DNA of 64,000 nt from Turnera subulata (Eukaryota; Streptophyta; Magnoliopsida; Malpighiales; Passifloraceae): assembly GCA_028386065.3 (NCBI GenBank), contig JAKUCV010004430.1:9823-73822 (forward strand). Direction: 5' to 3'. The notes beneath the pieces were generated by a model. It had not been told where the DNA came from. It did not search any database and saw only the letters and a list, made by a program, of their open reading frames with translations. Below, piece after piece: positions 1-9,992 of the stretch. The stretch's first letter is position 1, and each line of letters starts with the position of its first letter. Both the position numbers and the translations under genes were made by a program.

Positions 1-2
1 TG

Positions 3-737
3 TCAGAAACCAAGCCTAGCCCCACTCCTATGAGTACATCCACCAAACTTGATAAGGATGAACATGGTAAGGATGTTGATATCAAAATGTACAGGGGTAT
101 GATAGGTAGTCTTCTATATCTCACAGCCATTAGACCTGATATAATGTTTAGTGTGTGCTTATGTGCAAGGTTTCAATCATGTCCAAAAGAATCACATCTT
201 AAGGCAATTAAGCGCATATTCAAATATCTTAAGGGCACACCTTCACTTGGTTTATGGTACCCCAAAGTTAACTCTTTCGAGCTAACAAGCTATTCAAATG
301 CAGATTTTGCAGGATGTACCCTAGATAGAAAAAGCACAAGTGGAACTTGTCAATTACTTGGACAATCCCTTGTGTCTTGGTCAAGCAAGAAGCAAAATTC
401 GATTGCAACATCCACCACTGAGGCTGAATATGTTGCTGCAGGAGCTTGTTGTGCACAAGTCCTATGGATGAAACAAACCCTTTGTGGTTATGGACTAACA
501 TTTAATTGTGTTCCCGTCTATTGTGACAGCTCCAGTGCCATCAATTTGACTAAGAATCCTATACAACACTCTCGGTCTAAGCACATTGAAGTGAGACATC
601 ATTTTTTCCGAGATCATGTGTTAACGAAAGATGTAGCCATTGAGTTCGTGAAAACTGAAAATCAGCTTGCTGACATCTTCACAAAGCCACTCAAAGAAGA
701 TCAGTTCACCAAAATCAGGCTTGAACTTGGAATGTGA
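3..737 (+). CDS. pol: Ty1/copia pol, C-terminal RT tail and RNase H (5' partial)
   Basis: The frame is open from base 3 to a TGA at 735-737, so the ATG at 30 is internal to a longer pol protein. The N-terminal part has the end of the copia reverse-transcriptase region (KYRGMIGSLLYL-like block, then RPDIMFSVCLCARFQ). RNase H follows, with DADFAG-type and STSGTCQ motifs, TEAEY, the CDSSSAINLTKNP block and HIEVRHHFFRDHV, and ends with LADIFTKPL. RNase H removes the RNA strand during reverse transcription. No frame break is visible. The closest families by motif are SIRE/Maximus elements, in agreement with the downstream ORF and LTR. Confidence 0.9.
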   Translation, partial: SETKPSPTPMSTSTKLDKDEHGKDVDIKMYRGMIGSLLYLTAIRPDIMFSVCLCARFQSCPKESHLKAIKRIFKYLKGTPSLGLWYPKVNSFELTSYSNADFAGCTLDRKSTSGTCQLLGQSLVSWSSKKQNSIATSTTEAEYVAAGACCAQVLWMKQTLCGYGLTFNCVPVYCDSSSAINLTKNPIQHSRSKHIEVRHHFFRDHVLTKDVAIEFVKTENQLADIFTKPLKEDQFTKIRLELGM

Positions 738-1398
738 AATTTACCTTGACTTATTTGCTTATTTGGTTTCGCTGTTGGCTTTAGGTTTGGTTACCTGTTT
801 GGCTGCTGCATAAAACCATGCTCCTTCACTGACATATGCATACATAATCATATTAGTACTTCATGCATTTATCCCACATTACACACACTTTCACGATGTA
901 TGTTGGCATATGAGGAAATTGCTTGAGGCATTATAGTCATCAGTTGAGACAAAATGGATGAAGAAGAGTAGTATGGTTTCAGAGACAAAGAAGATCAGGA
1001 TAATTAAAGATGGTCAACTAAAAGATATTCTGTGGGGATAACAATCAGAATCTCTATTCGGAAAGAAAGGTAGGTCAAAGTGGTCCTGATTTCTCAAAAG
1101 TGGGGGACCATCATGACCACGCCCCGACAATCTCTGAAAAAGTGGAAGAGGAGTTAATGCTTTCAACCGTTACAAGCTATCCCATGACTTCTTTCGATTT
1201 TTGAGCCACTTCCTTTATCCCACTCACTATTACTTTAATATTCAAACACTCTTCCTCTCTCCAATTATACACTTCCTAATCCGTTACACTTAGCTCCTTT
1301 AAATAGACTCCTTTACCTTCCAAAACACTACCACATCTTTCACTCAATTACCTATATGCTACCTTTCCTCTCTCAAACTCTTGCCCATACACAGAAAC
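738..1398 (+). other. Spacer between pol and third ORF, with TATA-like box
   Basis: There is no convincing ORF in these ~660 bp. A TATA-like TTTAAATAG lies at about 1297-1305, roughly 95 bp upstream of the ATG of the third ORF, and is followed by CT-rich sequence resembling a plant 5' UTR. This could be an internal promoter for the downstream ORF, but that is inference from position and composition only. Confidence 0.4.
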
Positions 1399-3895
1399 AT
1401 GGAGACTTCATCTGGAAAAGAAAACCCTAAGAGTTCTAAAGCTAAGAAAACAAACCCTAAACAAACACCTAAACCCAGACCTCAAGGCAGAACGAAGGTT
1501 GAGGCAGCCAAGGTTTTTCACTCAAAAGATGCCAAGATGAATGAGCCAGAAAAAGGAACTCTAACTGCTGCTGAGGAGACCTTACTGGAAAAGAAGGTTG
1601 ATGAACCCCTGGGTCCCTTTGAAGCCGATCTCCAAGCACGAAAGAAGAAGGAGATGTCTGCAACTTGGTTTAAGCATTGGTCACAGAAAGGTCCATGGCC
1701 AGTGCCCACATCAATTTCGATTTCTGAGAGCTCAACATCTCTTCTATCTATGGACACATCAAAACCTGGTAACATATCTCAATCTGTTATCCTGAATCCA
1801 AACCCTATTAGTGTTCTCACTCCAGCACATGCTGTTACTACGAATACATCATTGATTGCAAACCCACTTGTTGAGAAACCTTCCATTATTGAGCTTGCTA
1901 GTTCCGATCACTACACACCTAGAGGCCAGATCATGCAATCTAGGGACATGAATATCATAATTGATAGCTTTGTGAGTAGTATCAAAGCACCACCAGGTCA
2001 TGACCCAGAATTGTTTCGAATAAAGAAAAAGGAGGAATTAGGGAACTTGATGTCTAGATTTATCATTAAAGACTATCATACTCCAGAAAGCTTTGTTAGA
2101 GACCTTACTGCAGATGAAGAAGTGGCTTATAACAAGGATTTACATGAGGAAGTTGAAGCACTCGAGGCTGCAGCAATGGTCAAGCAGTCAGTGGGCACAG
2201 TTCCTGAGATGGCTCTAGAGATGGTTTCTAATGTGGTTCCAACTTTGGTTCCACCCGTGGTTTCTATTCAAACCACCTCACAGCCTGTTGATAAGCCACA
2301 CACTGTGGATCTAAACATTGCACAATAAGAGCAGGATGATGATGTAATGACTGATGTACTCAGAGTGAGCAAAGAAGCTGTTGATTCTGCCCATTCTTTC
2401 GAGTATGTGGCTTCTACGAAACCAAATGAATTGGTTGAAATTGATCATGAGACACCAATAAAGACGAAAACTTCTCAGAATAAGAAAAAAACTGAAGTGT
2501 CTCTCAAGCCAGTTAAGCATGTGAAACCTGTCACTCCAAAGAAGAGCACTGGCATAGTCTTCCATGAACCAACTAACGCTGTGGTTTCCAAGAAACCAGC
2601 CCCAAAACCAATGACAAAGGCTGAAGGAAAAAGGAAGGTTGGAGAACCTGAACCAGAACCAGAACTAGAAGAAGATGAAGAATCTGGAGATCACTCAAGC
2701 TCGAACAGTTCTAAGTCTGAGGAAGCTGCGTCAGAAGAGACTGAAGTTTCTAAGAAGAGAAAAAGGGGAGATGATTCAGATGATGATTCCAACTTCAATG
2801 TTACAGAACAGAGTGATGTAGAAGCTGGTGAAGATGACTCAGAAAAGAATGACCGAGATGAAGATGAAGAGCATGATGATGAAGAAGATGAAGAGGAGGA
2901 AACCCCAGCTAAACCTCCAAAAAAGAAGGCAANAAACCCCAGCTAAACCTCCAAAAAAGAAGGCAAAAGGACCAGTCAAAGGCAAACCTGCAAAGAAGAA
3001 GAAGAGAGAAGTGAACTTATCTGCCTTCTATGCATGACATACTGTGGTTATGGAGGATTTTGCTGACTTGGGGGTATCTGATATCTTGAAGAAAGTTTAG
3101 CTTGGATTTCTGGCCACTTTGAAGGCAAAAGCCTATGAACCGATGGTCAAGGAGTTTTTCAAGCATTTTAAATCAACCACTAATGCTACTGGTGCCACTG
3201 TGTCCATCACCACCCGTCTTAATGGAAAGAATGTCACCATCTCTGCTAAAGATATCATTGCGATCCTTAAGCTGAAGCCCGGAAAACTTCAAGTGGTGTA
3301 TGATAATGAGAAGCATCACAAGGGTACTCCTACCGATGTTGAAGGGAATAAGTTGCTCTTTGGAAGTTCTTATCAGAGATGAAAGTACAAGGATTTGGTT
3401 CCGCTGCATCGTGTGTTGATGTACTTGTTGACTCGTGTGGTTTTACCGAGACAACACCATAAAACCACGGTGATGCTTAGTGATCAGTGGACTTTGGCCT
3501 GCATTATCAAGAAGACACCCATCTGCTATGGAACTCTAATTCTTCATCATCTAGCCACCTGCAAGGTTCCATGTTTTGGAGGTTTGATCACCCTCTTGGC
3601 TCGCATGTTCTCCTCAATTCCTACTGATGGACTGGCACCGATCAGTCCTGTGCTCATTAGCAGTCTCACTCTTTCCAAGATGTCCTTTAAGCCTGATGCA
3701 AAAGGGAATTACTGAGTGACCATGAAATCAAAGGGGAAGGCTATTCAGACTGATGATCTTAGTGCTCGTGTGGCTGCGGTTGAAAGTTTGCTCGATGATC
3801 TTAAGGATCAGATGACTGACTTTGAGGCTACTGTGATGGAAGCTCTGGATAAAATTGCTGCCTCTCATCCTGAGCCACATACCAATGATGAGTGA
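1399..3895 (+). pseudogene. Sirevirus third ORF after pol (env-like position), broken
   Basis: The ATG at 1399 starts a Lys/Glu/Pro-rich protein in the place where Sireviruses carry their extra ORF. The frame runs to a TAA at 2326, then continues in the same frame into an acidic and then lysine-rich low-complexity tract (about 2640-3030). After a frame change at the N (2933) it continues through further stops (3035, 3380, 3713 region) to a TGA at 3893. The 3119-3700 segment resembles a domain common in plant retroelement accessory ORFs. The last ~55 residues look coiled-coil (VAAVESLLDDLKDQM). I see no signal peptide or clear membrane segment, so 'envelope' describes position only. It is non-functional as it stands. 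Confidence 0.65.
2901..2966 (+). other. Ambiguous base flanked by identical 32-bp copies (likely assembly join)
   Basis: The only N in the window is at 2933. The 32 bases at 2901-2932 are repeated at 2935-2966, an offset of 34 bp. The offset is not a multiple of three and shifts the third ORF from frame 1 to frame 2. Two overlapping contigs joined without merging would give exactly this; a real short tandem duplication plus an uncalled base is the alternative. Confidence 0.75.
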
Positions 3896-4488
3896 TGCCA
3901 TCAACTGCTGATGCCCCTTGGACATGCATTGCATTTTTTTGTTCTTCATGGTTTCTCGCATGGTTCCTATTATGGTTTTTATGTTGGTTCTTATAATGGT
4001 TTTTATGTTCTGAACAATGTCTTTAATTCTGTTTCTGTTTTCAGTTCGGATATTTGGTATTTGGATATTACGTTTCTTCTCTTATATTATGCATGTTTCT
4101 GCTATTTCTACCCTTTGCCCTTATAATATTTTGTTGATGCCAAAAGGGGGAGAAAATTGTGGAATGTTGGTTCAACATTATTGAGCAAACATTGTGGTTA
4201 ATTATAATGTGCGCTACTCTGCTGTTGTAAATGTATGCTAGATGATTAGTGTTATATGCAGGGGGAGGTTTTGGCCAAGCAAAATAGCCAATGGTGCTTG
4301 ATGCACAAAAATATTTGTTATAGGGGGAGTATTGATACAGGGGGAGTATGCCTATATGAAGTACTATATTTCTACTAACCCCATTTTTTTCAGAGAACAA
4401 CACAATGTTTGTCATCATAAAAAAGGGAGAGATTCTTAGCCTAAACATGGCTCTAATACTCTAATTAGTGTTAATCTATAATTAACCA
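3896..4488 (+). promoter_or_regulatory. Multiple polypurine tracts upstream of the 3' LTR
   Basis: At least four purine runs of the form GGGGGAG lie at about 4144, 4261, 4323 and 4340, plus AAAAAAGGGAGAGA at 4420. Polypurine tracts prime plus-strand DNA synthesis; most elements have one, and repeated copies are a recognised Sirevirus trait. The tract at 4420 is closest to the inferred LTR start. The stretch 3896-4140 has no ORF but holds repeated TGGTTxxTATxATGG-like words. Confidence 0.7.
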
Positions 4489-5659
4489 TGTTTAGTGTGA
4501 TGGTATATATGATTTTGATGACTAACAAACTGGATTAGAAGTTTTCCAAATATACTTGTGTTGAGTCTTCTTGCAGCTTAGTTTTCTGCATGGTTTTTCA
4601 ACTTGGTTCTATCCAAAAAATCAGACAGCTTGGTTTCAAAAGAAACCACACCTGTCTGACAACATCGTGGTCCCATCTGCAAGTGGCCAAGTGGTCCCAA
4701 TGGTCTATACAGCAATTAAGGCCAACTCCCAACTACTCCAACGGGCAGAGAAAATGGTCCAACACTGAGCAGAAGTCTTCAACCCTTGTTTCTCATCTCT
4801 CTTTGATCAATTATGTGAAGGGGACCATGTGGTCCAACTTTGTGGTCCGAATTGCCAAATATGAAAAGTCTTTGTATAATGGAGGCAAATGGAGAGTGGA
4901 CTTCCTCAAAATGAAGCAGCAGCATCCTGTCGAGCATCAAGGTCTGATCTAGAGCTTCATGGGAGATTGTAGCCGTTGGAGGAAGAGAAAAATATCTCAC
5001 CTACCCCCACCAACTCAAGCACTATGTAAGGAAGGCCATTGCATATCTTTCTTCCTCAACCTATCTATTTCAAAACGTGCTATTGAGTTGATTCTTGAGC
5101 TTATACCTACTGTGTTCTTACTGTTCTTGAGAGCTTTCAATTTGTGCTAAATCTTGTTCTCCAAGTCCTTACAAAGGGTAGAATGTCTAGGCAAGACTAG
5201 TGTAGTATTGTTGGGTCCTCAAATCAGGATTTTGATTTGAGTAAAGGTTAGAGTTTAACCTGGAAAAAACTTGTAAAGGTTAGAGCTTAGCCTGCAAAAG
5301 CTTGTGTGTGTAAAGGTTTGAGCTTAGCCTGCAAAAGCTTGGTTTCTGTAATCGGTTAAGGCTGATCCCGCAAAAGCCTAAGATAGTGAGAGTTTCTAAA
5401 ATCCTAAAGGAAGGGCCTTTAGGTAGTGGAGGTACCTGGTGAGGGGGAACCACTATAAATCACTGTGTCATCCTTTCTCTCTTCTGTTCTCTCTACCTTT
5501 GTGCATTTCACACTGATTAGTTCTGTGTGTTTGTGGTTCGTGAAGAAACCCCTTGGTTCCTCAGAAACCAAAGTGGTTCCATAGAAACCAACTCAGAAAC
5601 CAACCTCGATTGAAGGGTAGCCTGATTCACCCCCCTTCTCAGACCTATTCGGACTAACA
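4489..5659 (+). repeat. 3' LTR of Sirevirus copy A
   Basis: The LTR ends at 5659 with ACTAACA, just after a conserved TTCACCCCCC stretch. The start is set at TGTTTAGT (4489), which mirrors the terminal ACTAACA and lies just before a GATTTTGATGACTAACAA block typical near the start of Sirevirus LTRs. A start up to ~60 bp earlier, next to the last purine tract, cannot be excluded because the 5' LTR is outside the window. Confidence 0.65.
5238..5392 (+). repeat. Short tandem repeats within the Sirevirus LTR
   Basis: About three copies of a ~35-45-bp unit built on TAAAGGTTxGAGxTTAxCCTG followed by CAAAAGCTTG. They lie in the 3' half of the LTR, where Sireviruses often carry similar AAAGG/GCAAAAGCC repeats. 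The copies differ by a few bases. Confidence 0.7.
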
Positions 5660-7563
5660 ATAATATGATTAATGAATTATTGGGGAAGAATATTTTATTA
5701 AGATTAAGTATTTTATTAGGGCCCTCTACTGTGTGTGTCGAGCTCGATTCCGTATGATCAGACAACCAGGGCATAAGCCCAAATACAATCAAGACAAAAG
5801 CCCAATACATATAAACAGTCAACAGCCCACCATCCTCCTCTTCCTGAGCCATGCATATCTAGTCAACAGCCCACTATCGTGCTATTCCTGAGCCATGCAA
5901 TTCTGTATCACTCTTGCTATCCCGCATGTAATCCCGAGGGATAAACTCCCCACTTAATCAACCGGTCAATAGCTCCACAGTAGAATTCTTTTAGTACGTT
6001 ATTCTCAGTTATACTTAACCTGTTATGTGTGCCATGCGTTATGATTGTCCAGGGTTGTGTCAGTTTAACATCTTATTCTCAAGTCCGGGCCTTCGGCCCA
6101 CAGTTCTTAACATGAACCTCTACATCATATAACATGTTATCATCATAACTCAACTCATGCTCGACAGGCATTGTACATCTCACAGGCACACATTACATAT
6201 AATCAGGCACACTATAACAAAGATATCATCCTCTGATACACCGTGCAAACAACATCATCAAGACAATAGGCATACATGCATAAAACATTCAATGCCAAAC
6301 AAATATTACCACTTTATGTACCATGTCAATCAACCGAGTATTGTAGGCAGTAATGCATACAAAGATTTATATGTCCTCACTTGGGCCATATTACTTGTCT
6401 CGGAATTGAAGTCTTTTATGCCTTGACATATCCTATACCCATAACGTCCTACGAAGACAGACATCACAAAAGATGTTTACTCATGGAAAATAAATGAATG
6501 CATGCTAACGTTAGTCTTTAGTCCTAAACCATAACACTAGGATCCCCTTTACTAAAGATCTGGGTCTAAGCCAAAACAAGACCAAATTTATATCCGGGCC
6601 TAAAGTCCATGTCGCTAAATCCGCTATTAAACCTTGGTACGTCATTGACCTTCAAGCCTGATTCTTATTAAGTCCAAATTAGTACATCCAAAGTTCAACA
6701 TATCGTAATTGGCCCTAGTCCTAGTTTCCTGATTCCCACTCTAAGGCATACCCGAGCCAAGTCTTCCCCGGCCTATAGTTCTATTAGCATCTGTAAGATT
6801 CTAGCCACGCACCTCTCAACTTGTCACACTCAGTTCTCCACTATTTTCATTTCAATACATCGATTAAGAGACATTTACCGTACATTATGTCTACAAAATT
6901 AAATTACGGGCATCGCCGAGATTACCATTTAATGCCGAATTCTCGTTACTTTCCGCGACAGTATCTGCTCGCCGGATAATACCTGAACACGCTTGATTCC
7001 GGTTAGTCCTTGCCGGGACCATAACCCGAGTTACTGGAAAAATTCCTCCAAAGCCCCAAATCACCTCCAATGACTCTGCTAATCCGTAACACACATAAAT
7101 GACATTCCAAACCATATAACGAAGTGCAAATAACAACCAAAACAAAAGTAACATCAAAAGACAGTCACCAGAACTACTCACCGGAACAGACTGCCCACGC
7201 CCGTTTTTGTCCACTACAGAACTCGTCTACCTGAGCCTGCAAACATCATTGCCGGAAGTTGTCCACACCAAGCCCCACTTTCTGCCCATTAACAACCCTC
7301 GCGTCAGTAACCAATACGACATAGTTTCAGGCAGAACTACTCCAAACATCGTGTTCACTAAAATACCAATTATTTCCAAGAGTGAACAGATCACAGATTA
7401 ATTCCCAAAATAAAAGTAACATTTCCATAAAGAATAAACTAAATAATAAAAATTTTCTTGACCAAAAATCCCATAAATTCTGCAAGGACAAAATTGGAAA
7501 TTAAATTCCAAAAAATTCCAAAAATTTCTTAAAAATTAATTACCAAAAAATTAGGGCATTACA
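5660..7563 (-). repeat. Partial 3' LTR of the Tekay-like element
   Basis: Matches 13365-15999 nearly throughout, with scattered substitutions. It stops abruptly at the Sirevirus boundary on the left and ends with ATTACA at 7563 on the right. Relative to the other LTR it lacks about 750 bp between roughly 7311 and 7312. A composition-matched ORF at 6891-7214 (minus) is LTR sequence, not a gene. Confidence 0.8.
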
Positions 7564-7577
7564 GTTCTACCCCACTT
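7564..7577 (-). other. Polypurine tract of the Tekay-like element
   Basis: On the minus strand this reads AAGTGGGGTAGAAC and immediately precedes the LTR start TGTAATGCCC. Its position fits the plus-strand primer of a gypsy element. Confidence 0.75.
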
Positions 7578-8221
7578 AATAAAATTTTGTCCTCGAAATT
7601 TCAAGATAAGAATGGTATAGCTCGTCAACTGTTGTACTTCCCAAGCCCGAATCTCCATCGACTCCCCATCAAAGGTCAAATCATCAGACCTCCTCCTCTA
7701 TCAATATAATATGACACAGATCAGATCGATAACGACTCAACATCGAGACATGGAACACATCTTGTATGCGAGACAGATCCTCCATGAAGTCAACAATATA
7801 CTAGCGGATCAACTCGCTCGCTGATCTCATATACATCAATAAAAACAAGGGCTCAACTTGCCCTACCTCCCAAACCGGATAACACCTATCTAGGGAGCAA
7901 CACGGAGGAGTGTCCTATCACCTACACTGCACTCCACCTCACAACGATGCATATTAGCAAAACCCTGCTGTCGGTCCTAAGCAGCTATCAAGAACTGCTT
8001 GACCATCTCGATCTGATCTACCGTCCCCTGGACGAGGTCCTATCCAATCGCCCGTGTCAGACCTACATCCTTCGGACAAATCAGACAACAACATTTCTGC
8101 CCGTATAAAGCATCGTAAGGCGCCACACCAAAACTAAAATGGTAACTGTTGTTGTAAACAACTCAACCAACAACAACTACTATTACCAAGCACCAATGAT
8201 GTTAAGCACATCAAGTCAAGG

Positions 8222-9992
8222 TGTGAACACCTCAAATTTGATCCACTAATATTTTATTAAATTATAGATATGTAGTTGTCTATGGATTGATGAGATAATT
8301 TAATTCTTAGATAAAATGTGTTTGTAATTTAATAGAATATTAATATTTTATTATTTCCGGATTTTTGATATATTTAACTTGGAATTATTGAGATGATTTA
8401 ATTCTGAGTTTAGTATATTTAAAGGTTTTGAAATTAATAAAATGTGGATATTTAATTGTTTTAGGTCTTTTATTTATTTTTGGACCGAATTGAGATGATT
8501 TTGGATATTTAAATGATTAAGAGCCTGAACCAATTAAATATGGACCCTCTAACAATATTGGCCTATAAAAAACACTAAGCTTAGAGGCCCTTTATTTTGA
8601 ATTTTCGTCCAGAATTTAGATTAAAATATTTCCTTGTGTGTTTTTGGTATTTATGGTATATGGAGTGGAGTGAAGAGGAGGAAAACTAAATTAGGAAGAA
8701 GGGAGTGGGTAGGCTACAAGTTAGGAGGTTCTCTGGAGCTGAAAACAAGTAAAAAACTGATAAGCAAGAACGTGGGAATCAAGCTGGGCCGGAGTAATGA
8801 GGATCAAAATCGGAAAGAAAAAAACCGTTTGGAAACACTTGCCGGCGGACATGGCGACATGACTGCCAGCACCTGGCGGGCTTGCAGAGAAGACTGCCAG
8901 CACGTGGCAGACATCGCGAGATGACCGCCGGTGCTTGGCGGGCATCGCTCCCAGTTTTTTTAGTTTTTCGATTATTTCCTGTTCTCTTGATTTCCATTGG
9001 ATCTAGGGATTCAATCCTGACCCTAGATCAACGCCACGTCCAAATCCCCCAGACACTATAAATAGGACCCCCATTCACCCTCAAAACTCACGAATTCTCT
9101 CCCTTCTCCCTCTATACACACATAAGTTAGGTGCTTGGAAAACTTCTCTAATTCCAAGCATAGGAACAATTTCAAGGGTCAAAATTCTAGAGGAACTTGG
9201 TGGAGAGGAGTAGCAAGGAGCCAGTAGTAGAAGGAGATCAAGAGGAGAAGGGGGAGGAGGCGGATTCAAGCAAATCGGTGGAGGAGAAGTGCTAAACCCG
9301 AGAGGAAGGTTCCAGTGGAGTTAGTCTCAGTATTTTGGTGATATATGGAGCTGTAGAAGTCTGTTTGCTGCGATCGTGGTGTCTCTGGAAAGCTAAGTAG
9401 TAGCCCTACAACTTTGTTTCTCAAGCCAGACACCAGTTCAGCCTTCTTCTAATCCGAATTCCCTGTTGAAGTTCTACCAAAATTCTACTTAGGTGTGGTA
9501 AGCAAGTAGGAGCAAGAGGAGGGCTTCAAGAGGTAAATCGTTCTAATCTTATTGGTGGTTTGCTGCTGTGACGTTATGATGCTGTTAATGTGATTGTTGT
9601 GTAATGCATGTTAAGAACTACGTGAGCTTTGGACCCATGATAGGGGATACGTAGGCAGTTTCTGGTGGTTTGAAACGCAAGCTCAATATTTATTTATTTT
9701 CTGTTTTGTTTTCATTTTGTTTTTGTTTGTGCATGGCATATGTTGATCTCTAATTGCACATGATCTTGCCCCAACATAGAAGGGTGCCTCACACCTTCCC
9801 ACCAATGACGAACCCACAGGTCCACATATTTGGTTCGCTTACTGGTTGCCTAAAGGAGTCATCGGTTGCTTAAGGAAGGTTTCCCCGAATTTTGCCCTTT
9901 AATAAAATTAGGGTGGTGACTCCAAAGATGTTGATGACAGTTAAGAAGAAGGTGGTGAGTAGGCCCAAAGAATTTTGGGTCGGGTGCTCGCA
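8222..9992 (+). mobile_element. Solo LTR of a Tat/Ogre-type Ty3/gypsy element
   Basis: About 1.77 kb running from TGTGAACACC to GGTGCTCGCA, flanked by CAAGG (8217-8221) and GAAGG (9993-9997), an imperfect 5-bp TSD. It splits the Tekay integrase. The LTR at 43636-45224, which has an attached primer-binding site, is a relative in opposite orientation. Shared parts include the start, a GC-rich segment around 8840-8950, a TATAAATAGGA box (9058), the GGGATACGTAGGCAG-type segment (9643) and the CACCTTCCCACC segment (9790). Only one LTR without internal sequence remains, as expected after LTR-LTR recombination. ORFs inside it (8634-8924 and others) have no recognisable protein. Confidence 0.8.
9057..9067 (+). 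promoter_or_regulatory. TATA box of the solo Tat/Ogre LTR
   Basis: CTATAAATAGGACC is conserved (as the reverse complement near 44370) in the related LTR at 43636-45224. This fits the retroelement promoter, with the transcribed R region to the right. Confidence 0.6.

Larger units (their letters stand above)
1..5659 (+). mobile_element. Sirevirus-type Ty1/copia retrotransposon (copy A), 3' part
   Basis: This is the right-hand part of a plus-strand LTR retrotransposon; the 5' LTR, gag and most of pol lie left of the window. In order it holds a copia RNase H, a ~660-bp spacer, a large broken third ORF, several GGGGGAG polypurine tracts and the 3' LTR. A post-pol ORF, multiple polypurine tracts and an LTR that ends with a TTCACCCCCC stretch shortly before a terminal ACTAACA are known Sirevirus (SIRE/Maximus) traits. 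The right flank continues directly in a Tekay-type LTR whose other copy (13365 onward) lacks this insert, so copy A inserted into that LTR. The lineage call is strong; the exact LTR start is not. Confidence 0.85.

Noticed and set aside
1399..3895. Calling the Sirevirus third ORF a true envelope gene
   Set aside because: I see no signal peptide, no furin-like site and no clear membrane anchor; the protein is acidic/lysine-rich with a coiled-coil end. Only its position resembles env.
8634..8997. Protein-coding potential in the GC-rich part of the Tat solo LTR
   Set aside because: The inverted relative at 44500-44620 does not keep any of the frames; the segment is a conserved DNA stretch of the LTR.
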